From Acanthococcus lagerstroemiae (Eukaryota; Arthropoda; Insecta; Hemiptera; Eriococcidae): a stretch of DNA of 64,000 bases. The stretch is from contig CM063114.1 in the NCBI GenBank assembly GCA_031841125.1, forward strand, positions 33,811,574-33,875,573, given 5' to 3'. The notes beneath the pieces were generated by a model. It had not been told where the DNA came from and made no database searches. It saw only the letters and a list, made by a program, of their open reading frames with translations. The position numbers were made by a program, and so were the translations under genes. Below, in pieces: positions 48,051-58,139 of the stretch (the first letter of the stretch is position 1; every line of letters starts with the position of its first letter).

Positions 48051-48179
48051 GTAACCTTTCCAGATAATTTACATTTAACGTGCAATTTATTAGGCCCGTC
48101 CTTTCTCTGCACCTGCCTTCGTGGTGTTCCTTAAAAAAACAGAACACGAATCGAGAGCGGGTACTTATTTAAAAACATA

Positions 48180-48980
48180 CCTACTACAAAATTTAAGCTA
48201 TAAATATTTATCGCGATCGTGAATACTTCGAATACGCGAGAAATGTTATCCGCTTACTGTATCTACTCTTCTTATTTATTCCTTTTCGAAGTTTACCATT
48301 AAAAAAGATACGAAAAAGGCATCAAAATTCAACTCCGGTACGATGATTTTTCAATATCGTTCATTTTTCAATCAATCAAATTTTGTGTTCTACTATGTCG
48401 TTGCTCGTGTAGCTACAAACTGCCGTCGATCTCTATTTCAGAAATGCTTCCATTTTCAAACTTTCCCCGTCTTCATTAAATGAAATTACACTTTTCCGAA
48501 CTTGATTTACCTTTTCTCTGTTCACTTTTATTTTCTTCTCCTTCCGAACTTTCGTTTTGTTTTTCGGTTCTATTTATTTTTATAATGCGCTCGCGCGTCT
48601 TCGACTGAATTGATTTCATTTTTTTCTTTTTCTTTCCTTCCTTTCTGTTTTATTTACCTGAACTTATGGCATTTCGCAAATAAGCGTGAAACATCATATA
48701 AATCGAAAGCGAACTAGGTAGGTCGAACTCTTCATGCCGACCAATTCATTCGCTGCCAACTCGACTTCCGCGCCTAACTTTTATGTCGTGTTTTTCAAAG
48801 TCATAATATTTTTCATCGGTCGTGTTCCAGCTACTTTGCATTATTTGGAAAACAGAGACGAAGTCTGGAAACTCGCTCGCGAGGTTCCGGAAATTTCCCT
48901 GCTATTCTCGTCCTCATCCCTGCAAGCTGCTGTACGTTTTAACGTCTCTCTAAGGTCTAAGGCGAAAGAAGTGTAGCTGT
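48180..48980. other. CpG-containing unique-looking segment in intron 2
   Basis: Directly downstream of exon 2. It lacks the repeat words found elsewhere and has runs such as TTATCGCGATCGTGAATAC and GCGCTCGCGCGTC. An ATG-started frame at 48734-48976 (80 codons) has no recognisable family and no good splice context. Possible conserved intronic DNA; inference only. Confidence 0.3.
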
Positions 48981-49269
48981 GTGCAATGGTCGCGATGTTT
49001 ATTTATTTACATTTATTTATTTTTTAGTTCGATTCGACCCATCTCCTACGACAGTGACAGCTATAATTGAGTTAGGAAGCTGAAATTTTGATACGTTATT
49101 CACAAAATTGAAACGAAGGTCGAGTTTGCAGGTGGGCTCGATCAGACTATTCGGGGGAGAGCAGGGAGAATGTGTTTTGTACAGGGTGACGGGGTTTTCT
49201 GACTTTCTAGGTAGTCGTCTAAACTTTTGACATTTTCATGTCTTTACTTTGGCACAAAAACCGGAAACT

Positions 49270-49673
49270 GGACTGACTGACTTAACACTTCATCCGCATG
49301 CGAGTACCACACTCCTTGTACCAGCCTGCGAGCACAACACTCTGCTAGTGCATCATCTTGCAGACGAGTCTGCAACCACGGGAGAGCATTTTCATATCTG
49401 CTTCGCGGACTGCCCAGACATTGGCGCGCTCAGTTTTTGGACGCGAAGTTCGCTGGACGATGATGACATTCTCACGTCGGCGCAGTCCGCGAAGCAGACA
49501 TGAAAATGCTCTCCCGTGGTTGCAGATTCGTCTACAAGATGATGCACTAGCAGAGCGTAGTGCTCGCAGGCTGGTACAAGGAATGTGATGCTCGCAAGGG
49601 AATACAGACTGGTACAAGGAGTGTGGTTCTCGCAGGCGATTGATGTTTTGAGTCAGTCAGTCAGTCAGTCAGT
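49270..49673. mobile_element. 404-bp near-perfect hairpin element
   Basis: Inner arms 49345-49413 and 49482-49550 pair over 69 bp with three mismatches. Pairing continues outward (CGAGCAC.., CTTGTACCAGCCTGCGAG with CTCGCAGGCTGGTACAAG) to ACTGACTGAC on the left and a GTCA run on the right. The right arm has an extra partial duplication of about 45 bp (GCTGGTACAAGGAATGTG, then GACTGGTACAAGGAGTGTGG). The loop is 68 bp. No ORF is meaningful, as both strands are open because of the palindrome. It is a fold-back MITE or an inverted duplication. Confidence 0.8.
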
Positions 49674-50439
49674 TTGTAATGAACTTTCACGACTCAAATG
49701 CGGTTCTCATTTGAAGATAGTCCTTTGAGTCAGGAGCCACGGGTACTAATAATGAATGAAGTCGATCTTTTTTGAAGAATTCGATCTCCAAGCCGCAAGT
49801 TCTGCTGCCTTCAAATTTATTAATAACCATTTTCTTCGTAGGATCAACAGTTGACAATATTTTTGACGTTGACGGGATCGCGAGACTCACATAATATTTA
49901 TTCAATAAAGTTATAGTAAACGCAATATTCTGCAGAAATAAGTTCCCTTCTACCGAATAAGAGAAAAATAAGTGCTAAATTACTACCTAGAAACCTGAAT
50001 TTTGATTTTGTCGGTGATTTTGGCACACTGATCAACATACTAAGAGTTCCCAAGAATTTGAATTGAGTCTGCTCCCAAAAGGTCAAAAGATAAACATTTG
50101 TCTGATCCAAAAATGTTTCTCCCTCAATTTTACATAGGCAAAGTTTTTTTAATTTTCAATTTTTAGTGTTGCCCCATAACCGTCCCTAAGCGCGGGGGGG
50201 GGGGTTAGAATGATTTTTCACGCTATCGTGCATTATCACAGGCTTTACGAAAGAAATCGTTAAATTTTTGATATTTTCGCATTATCATAAGGTTCAGCGA
50301 GCACAGTGAGCAGCACGGTTAATTACCCCCGGGTCCCATCGCTCTACATCCCGCTCTACCGTTTTCTTTTCCCTCTCCCAATATATTTTCCTGTGTTTTC
50401 TCACATTCAAAAAGAATTTGAATCGGGAATTTGACAGCT

Positions 50440-51080
50440 TTTATTAGCACGAGTAATCAAGTCGAGGTATCAAGTAAAGACTTCTCAAGGTCACTAAAAT
50501 CGAATTTGTGATCGGATTAACCCTAAATTGAAAATTGTAGCAGCTATAAAAGGGTAGGGGTCGAAAATGCCATAATTATAGATATACGTATTCTTATAGG
50601 TTTGGGAGTTCACCATACTCATTTCTGATAATTTTGCTTCTTTCCCTCTTCAGCGGAGGGGTCAAAAGTGGAAAAACGAATAAGTAATATAGTATCATTT
50701 CAATTGTTTGAATGGTTGCTGAATCCATTTTTCAAGATGATTTCACCCTAGTGTGAAACTGGAGAACCTGGGGATGTAGAAGATGCGGCTGAAAAGCGAA
50801 AATGTCGATTAGTTCAATATTGATGTCATATTAATGGCTAAAAGGGTCACTAAACTCGTTTTTGGTCATTATTTTACCCCATTATGAACATGTGGGGTCA
50901 TCTGAGGTGGGAGAGGAGGGTCAGAAGTGGAAATGTAGGTATGATCAGCACATCAATGGCTTAAAAGATCGCTGAACTCATGTTGGATAATGATTCTGAA
51001 TTAATGCGGAAATTGGAGCATTTGGAAGGGTGAGAGGGAGTTAGGTGGACAAAAAGCACATCCTGTCTTCTACTGATTCA
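50440..51080. repeat. Periodic degenerate repeat, clearest array
   Basis: About four units of roughly 120-220 bp, each with a phrase like GGTCGCTGAACTCATTTTTG (GTCACTAAAATCG at 50490, GTTGCTGAATCC at 50713, GTCACTAAACTCG at 50847, ATCGCTGAACTCATG at 50969), then TGATTTTACCCYA, then GGGTCARAAGTGGAAA. Same family as 51.4-52.06, 53.27-53.48 and 58.1-59.1 kb. Confidence 0.55.
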
Positions 51081-51466
51081 TTCCTGTTCCAGACAATCTC
51101 CTCCAGCTAATTTTGTGTAAATGTACCGAAGAATGTGCAAAGAGATCAGTTTTAGCAAATCAGACTGAAGCTGTTCCCCGGCCTATAGTAGTCTAAATGA
51201 ACTTTCCTGCTGGAATACTGTCAAAGTTCAGGTGAGAAAACGCAAAGATTACAAAGAACTAATGGATGATTTAGTTCCCATGCACATCTGACGTTCCTTG
51301 TTCATATCCGTGCGTACAAGTTAGAATATAATTACTAACTTGAATGATATCCATACAGTGCACCCATTGATTTTTTTACTTTTGCCTCCCCCCCCCCCTC
51401 TGATACCCACTTCATGTACTCCAGTTTTCACATTCGTATTAAGTCATAATTAAAAGAGTTTAGCGA

Positions 51467-51651
51467 CAGCGCCGGTTTTACCATACGGGCTGACTAGTCT
51501 ACAGCCCAGAGTGGCAAAATTTTGGGGCAGCAAAATTTGTGGCCCAAAAATAGTCATCTCAATTCTGTGGGAAGCGGGGCGGGGGATGTAAAGAAATAAA
51601 GCGGCAAAAGTACTGCAGCCCAGGGAGGCAAAGTACCTAAGACCGGCTCTG
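51467..51651. mobile_element. 185-bp hAT-type MITE with perfect 8-bp duplication
   Basis: Ends CAGCGCCGGTTTTACC (51467) and AAGACCGGCTCTG (51639-51651) form an imperfect inverted repeat. TTTAGCGA is duplicated exactly at 51459-51466 and 51652-51659. It sits within a unit of the periodic repeat (AGAGTTTAGCGA / ATCATCTTGAGCG). Confidence 0.85.
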
Positions 51652-52064
51652 TTTAGCGATCATCTTGAGCGTCTCATGCACACTTGACCTAAGTGACATT
51701 TTGACGAAAAATGAGTTTAATATACATTCATATAGACCTCAATGTCCTCTATCGGGCTACACTTGCAAATAACGAATTACTTCATTTTTCAGCCAGCTAG
51801 ATGGCGTAAATCATTTGAACCACGCGTATAACATAACGTTATTTATAATTTTCAAATCGCTCTCCTGGAAAAAAAAGTTTTTGTCACTTAGGTCAAGTGT
51901 GCATGAGACACTCGATTTAACCCACTACCACAGTATCAATATTATGCTTATTGATTTTTCCATTTTTGAGTCCCATCCCCTACTTACCCCAACTGTTCCA
52001 ATTTTTACATTAAAGTAGAATCATTATCAAAAATTAATTTAGCGACCTTTCAAACCACTGATAT

Positions 52065-53208
52065 CGATGGTGGTGGGGCGTATGGCGATGCACGCACGAC
52101 AAATTAGCCCCGGGACACCGCACCCCCTAACCTGGAATTACCCCGTTAGGCCTGCGTCAGGATAGAGGGGAACGCTTTGAGGTAGGAAACTCTTCTACCC
52201 ACATTTCTTCTCTCACATTTTCTCGGCGGCGAATCTACGGCGTCTTATTCGTATTCCTCTTCACTGTGGAATTGAGTCGGATCTTCTTCTTCTCCTGTCG
52301 ACAGCAGCGATCTCGTCATCGTCGTTGGTGTTGGTGGGATGGCGACTGCCGGCACTGGGCACTGTGACCGCTACGTTTGTCTTTGTCACTCCACGTCCAT
52401 CTCATAGCACAATGTCTTCTTGAAAAAGGCAGCTACCTGGTCGCTTCTTCCCTCCCTCGGTCGAATGCCGGACACTCGAACAGTGTGTGCCAGGCATCCT
52501 CATCTCGCCCTCCTCCAGCGCAGTGGGAGCACCACGGGCTCTCGGCTATGCCCATCCAATGCAGGACCATGGCGTCTACCCAACCACGTGTCGAGGTTGC
52601 ACATCAGCAGACGGGTTCACTTCCCCTCGGTATTGCAGGAGAGCAGCTCTCCTCACATATGGAGCGTGGATTGCCTAATATCTCGCAAGCCCGCTGCGCC
52701 GCTCCTGCTTTTCTCGGTAGTGTCTTCCGCGTCGCGCCACATATCCTCCTCCGCTAGTCGACGACTAATTCCATCGGTGAGGCGTCGGACCAGAGTGGAG
52801 CCTCATATAAGAACACCGACAAGGCAAAGTTCGACAGCAGCTTAAGTTTCTTCTTTGTCGGCTTCCTATGTTCGACATGAGTCGGTTTAATCCGGCCACG
52901 ACTTCTCCGCTTTCTGCGCTGTCCTCTTGGCGTATTCTCGGGAGGACCGCTACCCGTCGAACCACAGACCGAGGTACTTCAGAGCTGTACAGGAGCAATC
53001 ACCGCTCTCTTCAGGCGAAAGAAAGATGGCGTGTAAATAACACCGTGCGCGTCCATATTCTGGGCTACTAGGCACAACCTGGCCGACTCCATCCAACTGG
53101 TCATCGCCTCCAATCCTGCGTTTACCTTGCTTTCAAGCGTGGCTATGTCATCTTCAACTGCGACCACCAAGGTGTCGTCGGCGTAACAGATGATATTGAT
53201 CCCTGGTG
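52065..53208 (-). pseudogene. R1-clade-like LINE, 5'-truncated and frameshifted, with 14-bp target duplication
   Basis: Minus strand pieces: NIICYADDTLVVAVEDD with YADD codons at 53185-53174, then ESKVNAGLEAMTSWMESARL, then a thumb region at 52998-52765. Near 52560-52440 is the C-terminal zinc knuckle WCSHCAGGGRDEDAWHTLFE, CPAF (C-x2-C, H-x4-C), as in R1/LOA-type elements. The pieces lie in different frames, so it is dead. The GC-rich 3' UTR ends at 52065 with the CGTGCATCGCCATAC block also found near 580 and 22036. CAAACCAYTGATAT flanks the element at 52051-52064 and 53209-53222, a 14-bp duplication with one mismatch. Confidence 0.82.
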
Positions 53209-53269
53209 CAAACCATTGATATACTACCTATATTGAACTTTCCGACTTTGAGTTTCCCGGATCTCCCCC

Positions 53270-53480
53270 GATGACGTCACATTCACATTCGAGTAAAATC
53301 ATTATCAAAATGAGTTCAGCGACTTTTCAAATAACTGAAATGATTGCTGCATTGTACTTATTAATTTTTCTACTCTTGATCCCTCTCCCCTTCTCTCCTC
53401 AGATATCCCCAGTTTGCACGTTAGGGGAAAATTATCATCAAAAATGAGTTCAGCAACTTCGATTTCACAATCCGTAGACT
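53270..53480. repeat. Periodic degenerate repeat, two units
   Basis: AAAATCATTATCAAAATGAGTTCAGCGACTTTTCAAA-type phrases at 53297 and 53430 (the second reads AAATTATCATCAAAAATGAG), with the CTCCTCAGATATCCCCAG element between. The same phrase occurs inverted or direct at 51985-52055. Confidence 0.55.
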
Positions 53481-54383
53481 AATGAGAACGACTTCTTGTA
53501 ATCTAACTGAATGTTGTGACCGAATTCGACTTTTAGGAGTTTTCAGAGATTTAACGCAACTTTCCTTATGAGAAATCCTATCGAATTTAAGCCCCAGCGC
53601 ACTCCTCAGAATTTTTCAAGGTGTTGACTGGTGGGTTTTTAGATCCAAGAAGACAAAGTGAGCCAGTGGAAGCAAAACTTTTCGAATATTGTAAAAGTTT
53701 GAATCTTCCTTGTACGAGGTATGTATCCACGTCCACTTCAGTTCCTGAGCAGTGATATGCCGAAGGGGGGAGGGGGTCTCCAAGTTGGCGAATTTACCAA
53801 TCTTGACCCTCGGCTTTGCAAAATCAATTCAGAGTTGGTAAAATTTCAGATGTTGACCTTTTTTCTTTTCGGGCTGGATAATTTTAAAAATTTCTGTCAA
53901 TTTGTGAAATTGGCTTCTCCGTTAGTAGGATTTGAATTTTTAGGTCCCTTCTTCCCCACAAAAAATCCTGTTAGTACGTCCCTGGCCTTGTGGTACTTCT
54001 CTCATCGTGGATTTCGATCTATTTCGACTTATCATCCAGTTTGATTTGTTCACCTTACCGCAAAGTCTCTACTCTCACTTTTGTAACGACTTCATTCGTT
54101 AGGACTTTTCGTTCACCTTACTGTAAAGCTGTCGCATATAAGTACGGACGGATTAAAGGATGTATTCTCCCATTCGCTTCTCAAAAAGTCATTTATCATG
54201 TTAATGTTTTCTGTATTCTATTCCTCTACTCAGAAGTTTCTACCTGTACTATTGTCACAGAGTCAAAACAATCTAAAATGCGCGTTATCCCCTGGCTGGA
54301 GAATATACCCGCGTTATCACCACTAAAGCCAAATTGATAGTCTCTCATTCTCGAGTTAATCCCATCGAATGCTTCTGTTGCAG

Positions 54384-54889
54384 CAAACCGCGAAGTTAGG
54401 CGGAATCGACGTACCATGGTGATCCTTTCCTGTATCGCGATCGTCTTCACCTTCAGCTGGTTACCATTAACAATTTTCACGATCGTGGTCGAGTTCGAGT
54501 TCTACGTTTTCAAATCACCGCACCTCATGTACGTCACGTTCGTCGCCTGCCATTTGCTGGCCATGTCCTCGGCCGGCACGAATCCGCTTCTGTACGGCTA
54601 CCTGAACACGAACTTTCGGCGAGACCTGGCCGGCCTGTACTACTCGATATGCAACATCGAGCCGGCTGCGCGGAGTAGCAGTCGTCGCCGGCGTATCGGA
54701 AGCCAGATGCTCGAAGGACGACACCTCAGGGAAGAAGGCAAGTCGGCGAACATGACCGAGCCGTACTCAGTGGTGGTGAGAAGTCGCGATCGCAGAACCA
54801 GTTCCAGCTTCGGGACCACGCAGACGACCACCTTGCGAACGCGGTCATCCAGTTGCGGCATCACGCAGCCCAAAATCGAAGAACTATGA
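54384..54889 (+). CDS. NPFR: Neuropeptide F/NPY-like GPCR, coding exon 3 (TM6, TM7, C-tail)
   Basis: Last coding exon, preceded by the acceptor CTTCTGTTGCAG ending at 54383. It joins exon 2 in phase 1 and gives residues 306-473 to the TGA at 54887-54889. Loop 3 ends in a basic run (REVRRNRR). TM6 has the FSWLPL form of the CWxP switch (W331, P333). TM7 has CHLLAMSSAGTNPLLYGYLN with the NPxxY motif at 372-376, very close to the CHxxxMSSxxxNPLLYGWLN signature of insect NPF receptors. C395 soon after helix 8 could be palmitoylated. The 80-residue C-tail is rich in Ser, Thr and Arg, a plausible phosphorylation region. The three exons total 1422 nt with no internal stop and all seven helices present, so the gene looks intact. 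Codon use is GC-richer than the surrounding intron. Confidence 0.88.
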
Positions 54890-55095
54890 TTCGAATATCG
54901 ATTTGTGGTAGCACAGGACGATGGACATCGGATCTCGTAAACCGTAAACCCATAAACGGCGACGAATGCTCGTGCTCGTTACGACACCAACGTTTATCGT
55001 GTATAAAGTAATCATCGTATAAATAATGCGCCGAATGTGAGCGAAAGGAGACCAGAATCGGGATCAAAATAAAGCAGAGCAGTCGAGCACGTCGT
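54890..55095 (+). other. Predicted 3' UTR with poly(A) signal of the GPCR gene
   Basis: The sequence after the stop at 54889 runs to a canonical AATAAA at 55068-55073. Cleavage would be expected 10-30 bases later. The end coordinate is an estimate. The stretch is CpG-rich like the exon and lacks recognisable repeats. Confidence 0.5.
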
Positions 55096-55732
55096 TATGT
55101 CAAGTGCGGTGAAATTGCCAACGAACGAGCGAATCGTCGTTGTCGTTTTTCGCGCCACAGTAAAGAGGGCTGTGAAAAAGTTTTACTTTTTATAAACGTA
55201 GTCGGATAGAAAGTTGAAATTATATACGCGCCAACTTTAAGAATACATCAACGGGAAAGTTCCTGCAGATAAGTATTCGCGGACTGTATTTAAAATGGCG
55301 AACAAATCTCGGCAACCTCAGCCAGACTTATGGTGTATGTGGCAGTCCACTGAGTAGGGTGAAAACTTCGTCCATTTAAAGGCACTGCGTACAGAAAGGT
55401 AGCGGCTGTTTCGACTAAGGCCGCGAATAGACGAATTTTGCCAATGGCTATTCCGTTATCTGCCCCCTTTCTTACTCGCTTTTTGGCTGATCAGTTCTCG
55501 AAGGAATCGCGAAACATTTTTACTCAGCAAGAGAGTTTCATATTAATACGATGCATTGTCATTTGCACGATAGATTAACATAAACGACACGAAATAAGGC
55601 AGGTATACCGGAATTCTTTTATGGTGTGGATTTCATGGTGTTAACTCTTGGGAGAAAAACACTTATTTACGAGCGAAACCAGCGGAATTTTTTCAATCTT
55701 TCGGAGAATTTCTACGAAACATTTTTAAAGTA
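55096..55732. other. Downstream of the GPCR gene; no gene recognised
   Basis: CpG-containing to about 55.6 kb and without known repeats. It may include the remainder of the transcription end region. Confidence 0.35.
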
Positions 55733-55984
55733 CAATCTCTATTATATCAATTAATGTGAGCGTGGGACCGTTGATATAACTGAATTTTGATACAACACAG
55801 ACATTTTTGAAACGTTTATTTTTCATGAAATAACATGTGAAGAAATTTGATGTATAGTACCTATGACATAAACATAACCTACAATGAAAAAAACTCTTAA
55901 TCAAATTTATTTTTCAAAAAAATCCGTCATTTTTTTCTGTTTTGCAGATCTAATTTTATTTCCTTGAAAGCTAAATCCCTCCAC

Positions 55985-57190
55985 CACCTCATCATCATTC
56001 AATCGGCTAATACATATAATCTCTTTAGAGCTATCTCTGCGGCCTGAAGACCCGCAAGATGACTCAAATCAGCAAATGTTTCCACCTTCTCGTCTTCATC
56101 ATCGTCGTCATTGTCTTCATTACCGCACAGTCTTCATTCAGGACGATCTTCTTCAGGATTCACAATTTCTTCTAAATTCTCATCGGTAACTGTACCACTC
56201 GAATTTTCACGTTCTTTTTGGTTTTCAAAATTTCCCCAAGCTTTATCTGTAGCTTTATGGCGTAATAATTTTCCCCACGAGTGTACTATCCCGATGTGCA
56301 AGGGTTGACATAATTTTGCAAATTCTGACACAGTATTTTGACATTTTGAAAATCGTTCAACTAATCAAAGCACTCCGACGCATTTTTGGCTTCTTGACGC
56401 ACTTTTGACCGATCAATTCTGCTATACAAGTGAGCGGAGCCTACGTGATAGTCAAGGATCAACACTATTTTGACTCAAAAAGAGTGTCTTTTGACGCTGA
56501 TTTTGCAGATCGGGATTGTTACCAGCTGTACATCATTCCATGCTTCCACAATCCATTGAATAGCATCTAAAATATCGATTTTTCTTAAACTGCTCTGTGT
56601 AAGTATGATCAAGGTCTTCATTATAGGCGCAAATAGGGGGCTTGGGGCTTAGCCCCCTCCCCCTCCAACTTCTAAATAGCCCTCCCAAACACTGAAAAAT
56701 TACCAAAGAAAATGATGCGGGGTGTGGTGTTGTTTCATAATAAAGGGGCTTAAGCCCCCCTGGTTCTGAGCTCTATTTGCGCTTCTGGTCTTCATCATCT
56801 TTGAGGAGAATCTTATGTAAAAGCTTTTGACGGTACTTTTTCATCATGCTCTCTATTGCACCCTGGTCCATTGGTTGGCAGAATGATGTTACATTGGAAG
56901 GAAAAAACGTCACTTTTAGGTCATCATCGGTCAAACGTTTAGAATCGGCATGGCATCGAGCATTATCAATCAAAAGGAGGGCTTTTCTGGATAGATTTTT
57001 ACTTCCCAAATACTTCCTGACTGATGGGACAAATTCATTTTTGAACCAATCAACAAAAATTTCTGCGCTCATTCAGGCACTCTTTTGATTGGTGTACCAT
57101 GCTGGATGAGATGACCTGTCAGTTTTTTTTGAATGCCAGTGGATTTTTCGATTTTCCTATCAGCACAGGTTTCAGTTTGTGCTCACCTGT
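55985..57190 (-). pseudogene. Tigger/jerky-type DDE transposase relic
   Basis: Minus strand, several frames. GEHKLKPVLIGKSKNPLAFK (about 57165-57110) is followed by an open stretch 57072-56773: AEIFVDWFKNEFVPSVRKYL, then ALLLIDNARCHADS with the second catalytic Asp, then FFPSNVTSFCQPMDQGAIES with the third. After the MITE the helix KKIDILDAIQWIVEAWNDVQ and an acidic C-tail follow. The first catalytic Asp region and the N-terminal CENP-B DNA-binding domain are missing, and stops and frameshifts occur, so it is inactive. Confidence 0.82.
56625..56786. mobile_element. 162-bp MITE inserted in the Tigger transposase
   Basis: GCGCAAATAG (56627-56636) is inverted as CTATTTGCGC (56773-56782). The sequence GGTCTTCATYAT occurs on each side (56613-56624 and 56787-56798), which looks like the target duplication and includes the transposase codons for DED/NED. 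The interior is strikingly palindromic (GGGGCTTAGCCCC, GGGGCTTAAGCCCC). Confidence 0.75.
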
Positions 57191-57461
57191 CACACTGGAA
57201 CCCTATCTTTGCTATTCTTACAACCTGGAGCTGCGTGCTTTATAGCCAAATACTGTACCACAGCGGTATGGAGAATGTATTGTAAATAAGGCGTAACACA
57301 GGCGTAACTTGCACAACCTTGTACCGAAGCATCGAAAAAGTTGGTTGATATAATAAGGAAAATTATGATAATTAAAAGTTGATACGATAGGGAGAGAAAT
57401 TCGTGGTTGATATAAACCAAAGTTGAAAAATCGGGGGCGATATAATCGAGACTCTACTGTA

Positions 57462-58139
57462 TTATTGACGATCAAGAGAGAGGGGGAAATATTCTATAAA
57501 ACCGACTCCTCTTCCTTAAAACTGGAGGGAATACACTGACAAGAGTTTATGCTAATTATTGAAACAGATATGATTGTCACTTCAGTTCAGTGTCATTAAC
57601 ATCTGTCCTACAGGGTTAGCCTAGTAATCCATGCTAATAACGAAATTAATTTGCAAAAATTTGGAACAAATTGAAATTCGGTATGGAAGTATAGTTGACC
57701 TCATGGTCATACTAAAATCCCGATGGAACTTCGCCTACTGAGAGGTTAAATGTTCCTCCAAAATCTATTTTCATAAGGAAATTCGCCAGTGTCAACTGTA
57801 TGCGATAACTCTACAAACATTTTTTCTCATTAAATTCTACACAAAAAAGACCTCCAATACGTTTTTCGTATCTGCCCTCAATATGCCCTTAATGGGAGTT
57901 AAAAATGGCGCTTCATTTTGCAATCATTAACGCACGCGTTCTGGGGAAAGGCATAGATTTTTGATATATTTTGTAATCTTTGTAATCTCATTGTCTTCAG
58001 CGAGTAGATGGGATGCAAATAACCCCCGGGTCCCTTTCTCTACATCCCCATATTCCTATCGCTGAAAATGTTTCCCCCTCCTCCCCTGTCTTTACATACC
58101 GTAATTTGAAATTTGCCTTTCACCTTGTTTCTCAGTATA
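57462..58139. other. No recognised feature
   Basis: AT-rich sequence without gene or recognisable element. Confidence 0.35.

Larger units (their letters stand above)
48051..54383 (+). other. Intron 2 of the GPCR gene (about 6.3 kb)
   Basis: Starts with GTAACC and ends TTGCAG. It holds a CpG-rich segment, a 404-bp hairpin, periodic degenerate repeat, a 185-bp hAT-type MITE and an R1-like LINE fragment, all listed separately. At 53.5-54.38 kb I see no gene. That stretch has two near-identical copies of a 20-base motif (TTCACCTTACYGYAAAG) at about 54050 and 54115. Confidence 0.8.
55733..57459 (-). mobile_element. Tigger/pogo-type DNA transposon, decayed
   Basis: Right end, read on the minus strand, is CAGTAGAGTCTCGATTATAT (57459 inward) next to TA. 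Left end TACAATCTCTATTATATCAA (55731) is the same end with a small deletion. It encloses a minus-strand transposase relic and a nested MITE. The length of about 1.73 kb includes about 160 bp of the MITE. Confidence 0.78.

Noticed and set aside
48734..48976. 80-codon ORF as an exon between GPCR exons 2 and 3
   Set aside because: No helix or receptor motif, and not needed for a complete receptor.
49249..49617. Overlapping ORFs of 76-90 codons
   Set aside because: Both strands are open because the sequence is a hairpin; they mirror each other and encode nothing recognisable.
52377..52845. Plus-strand ORFs of 126 and 141 codons
   Set aside because: They are antisense shadows of the R1-like LINE, whose zinc knuckle and RT read on the minus strand.
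53990..54337. Extra coding exon just upstream of GPCR exon 3
   Set aside because: The open frame has no receptor-like sequence, and exons 2 and 3 already join in frame with TM5, loop 3 and TM6 complete.
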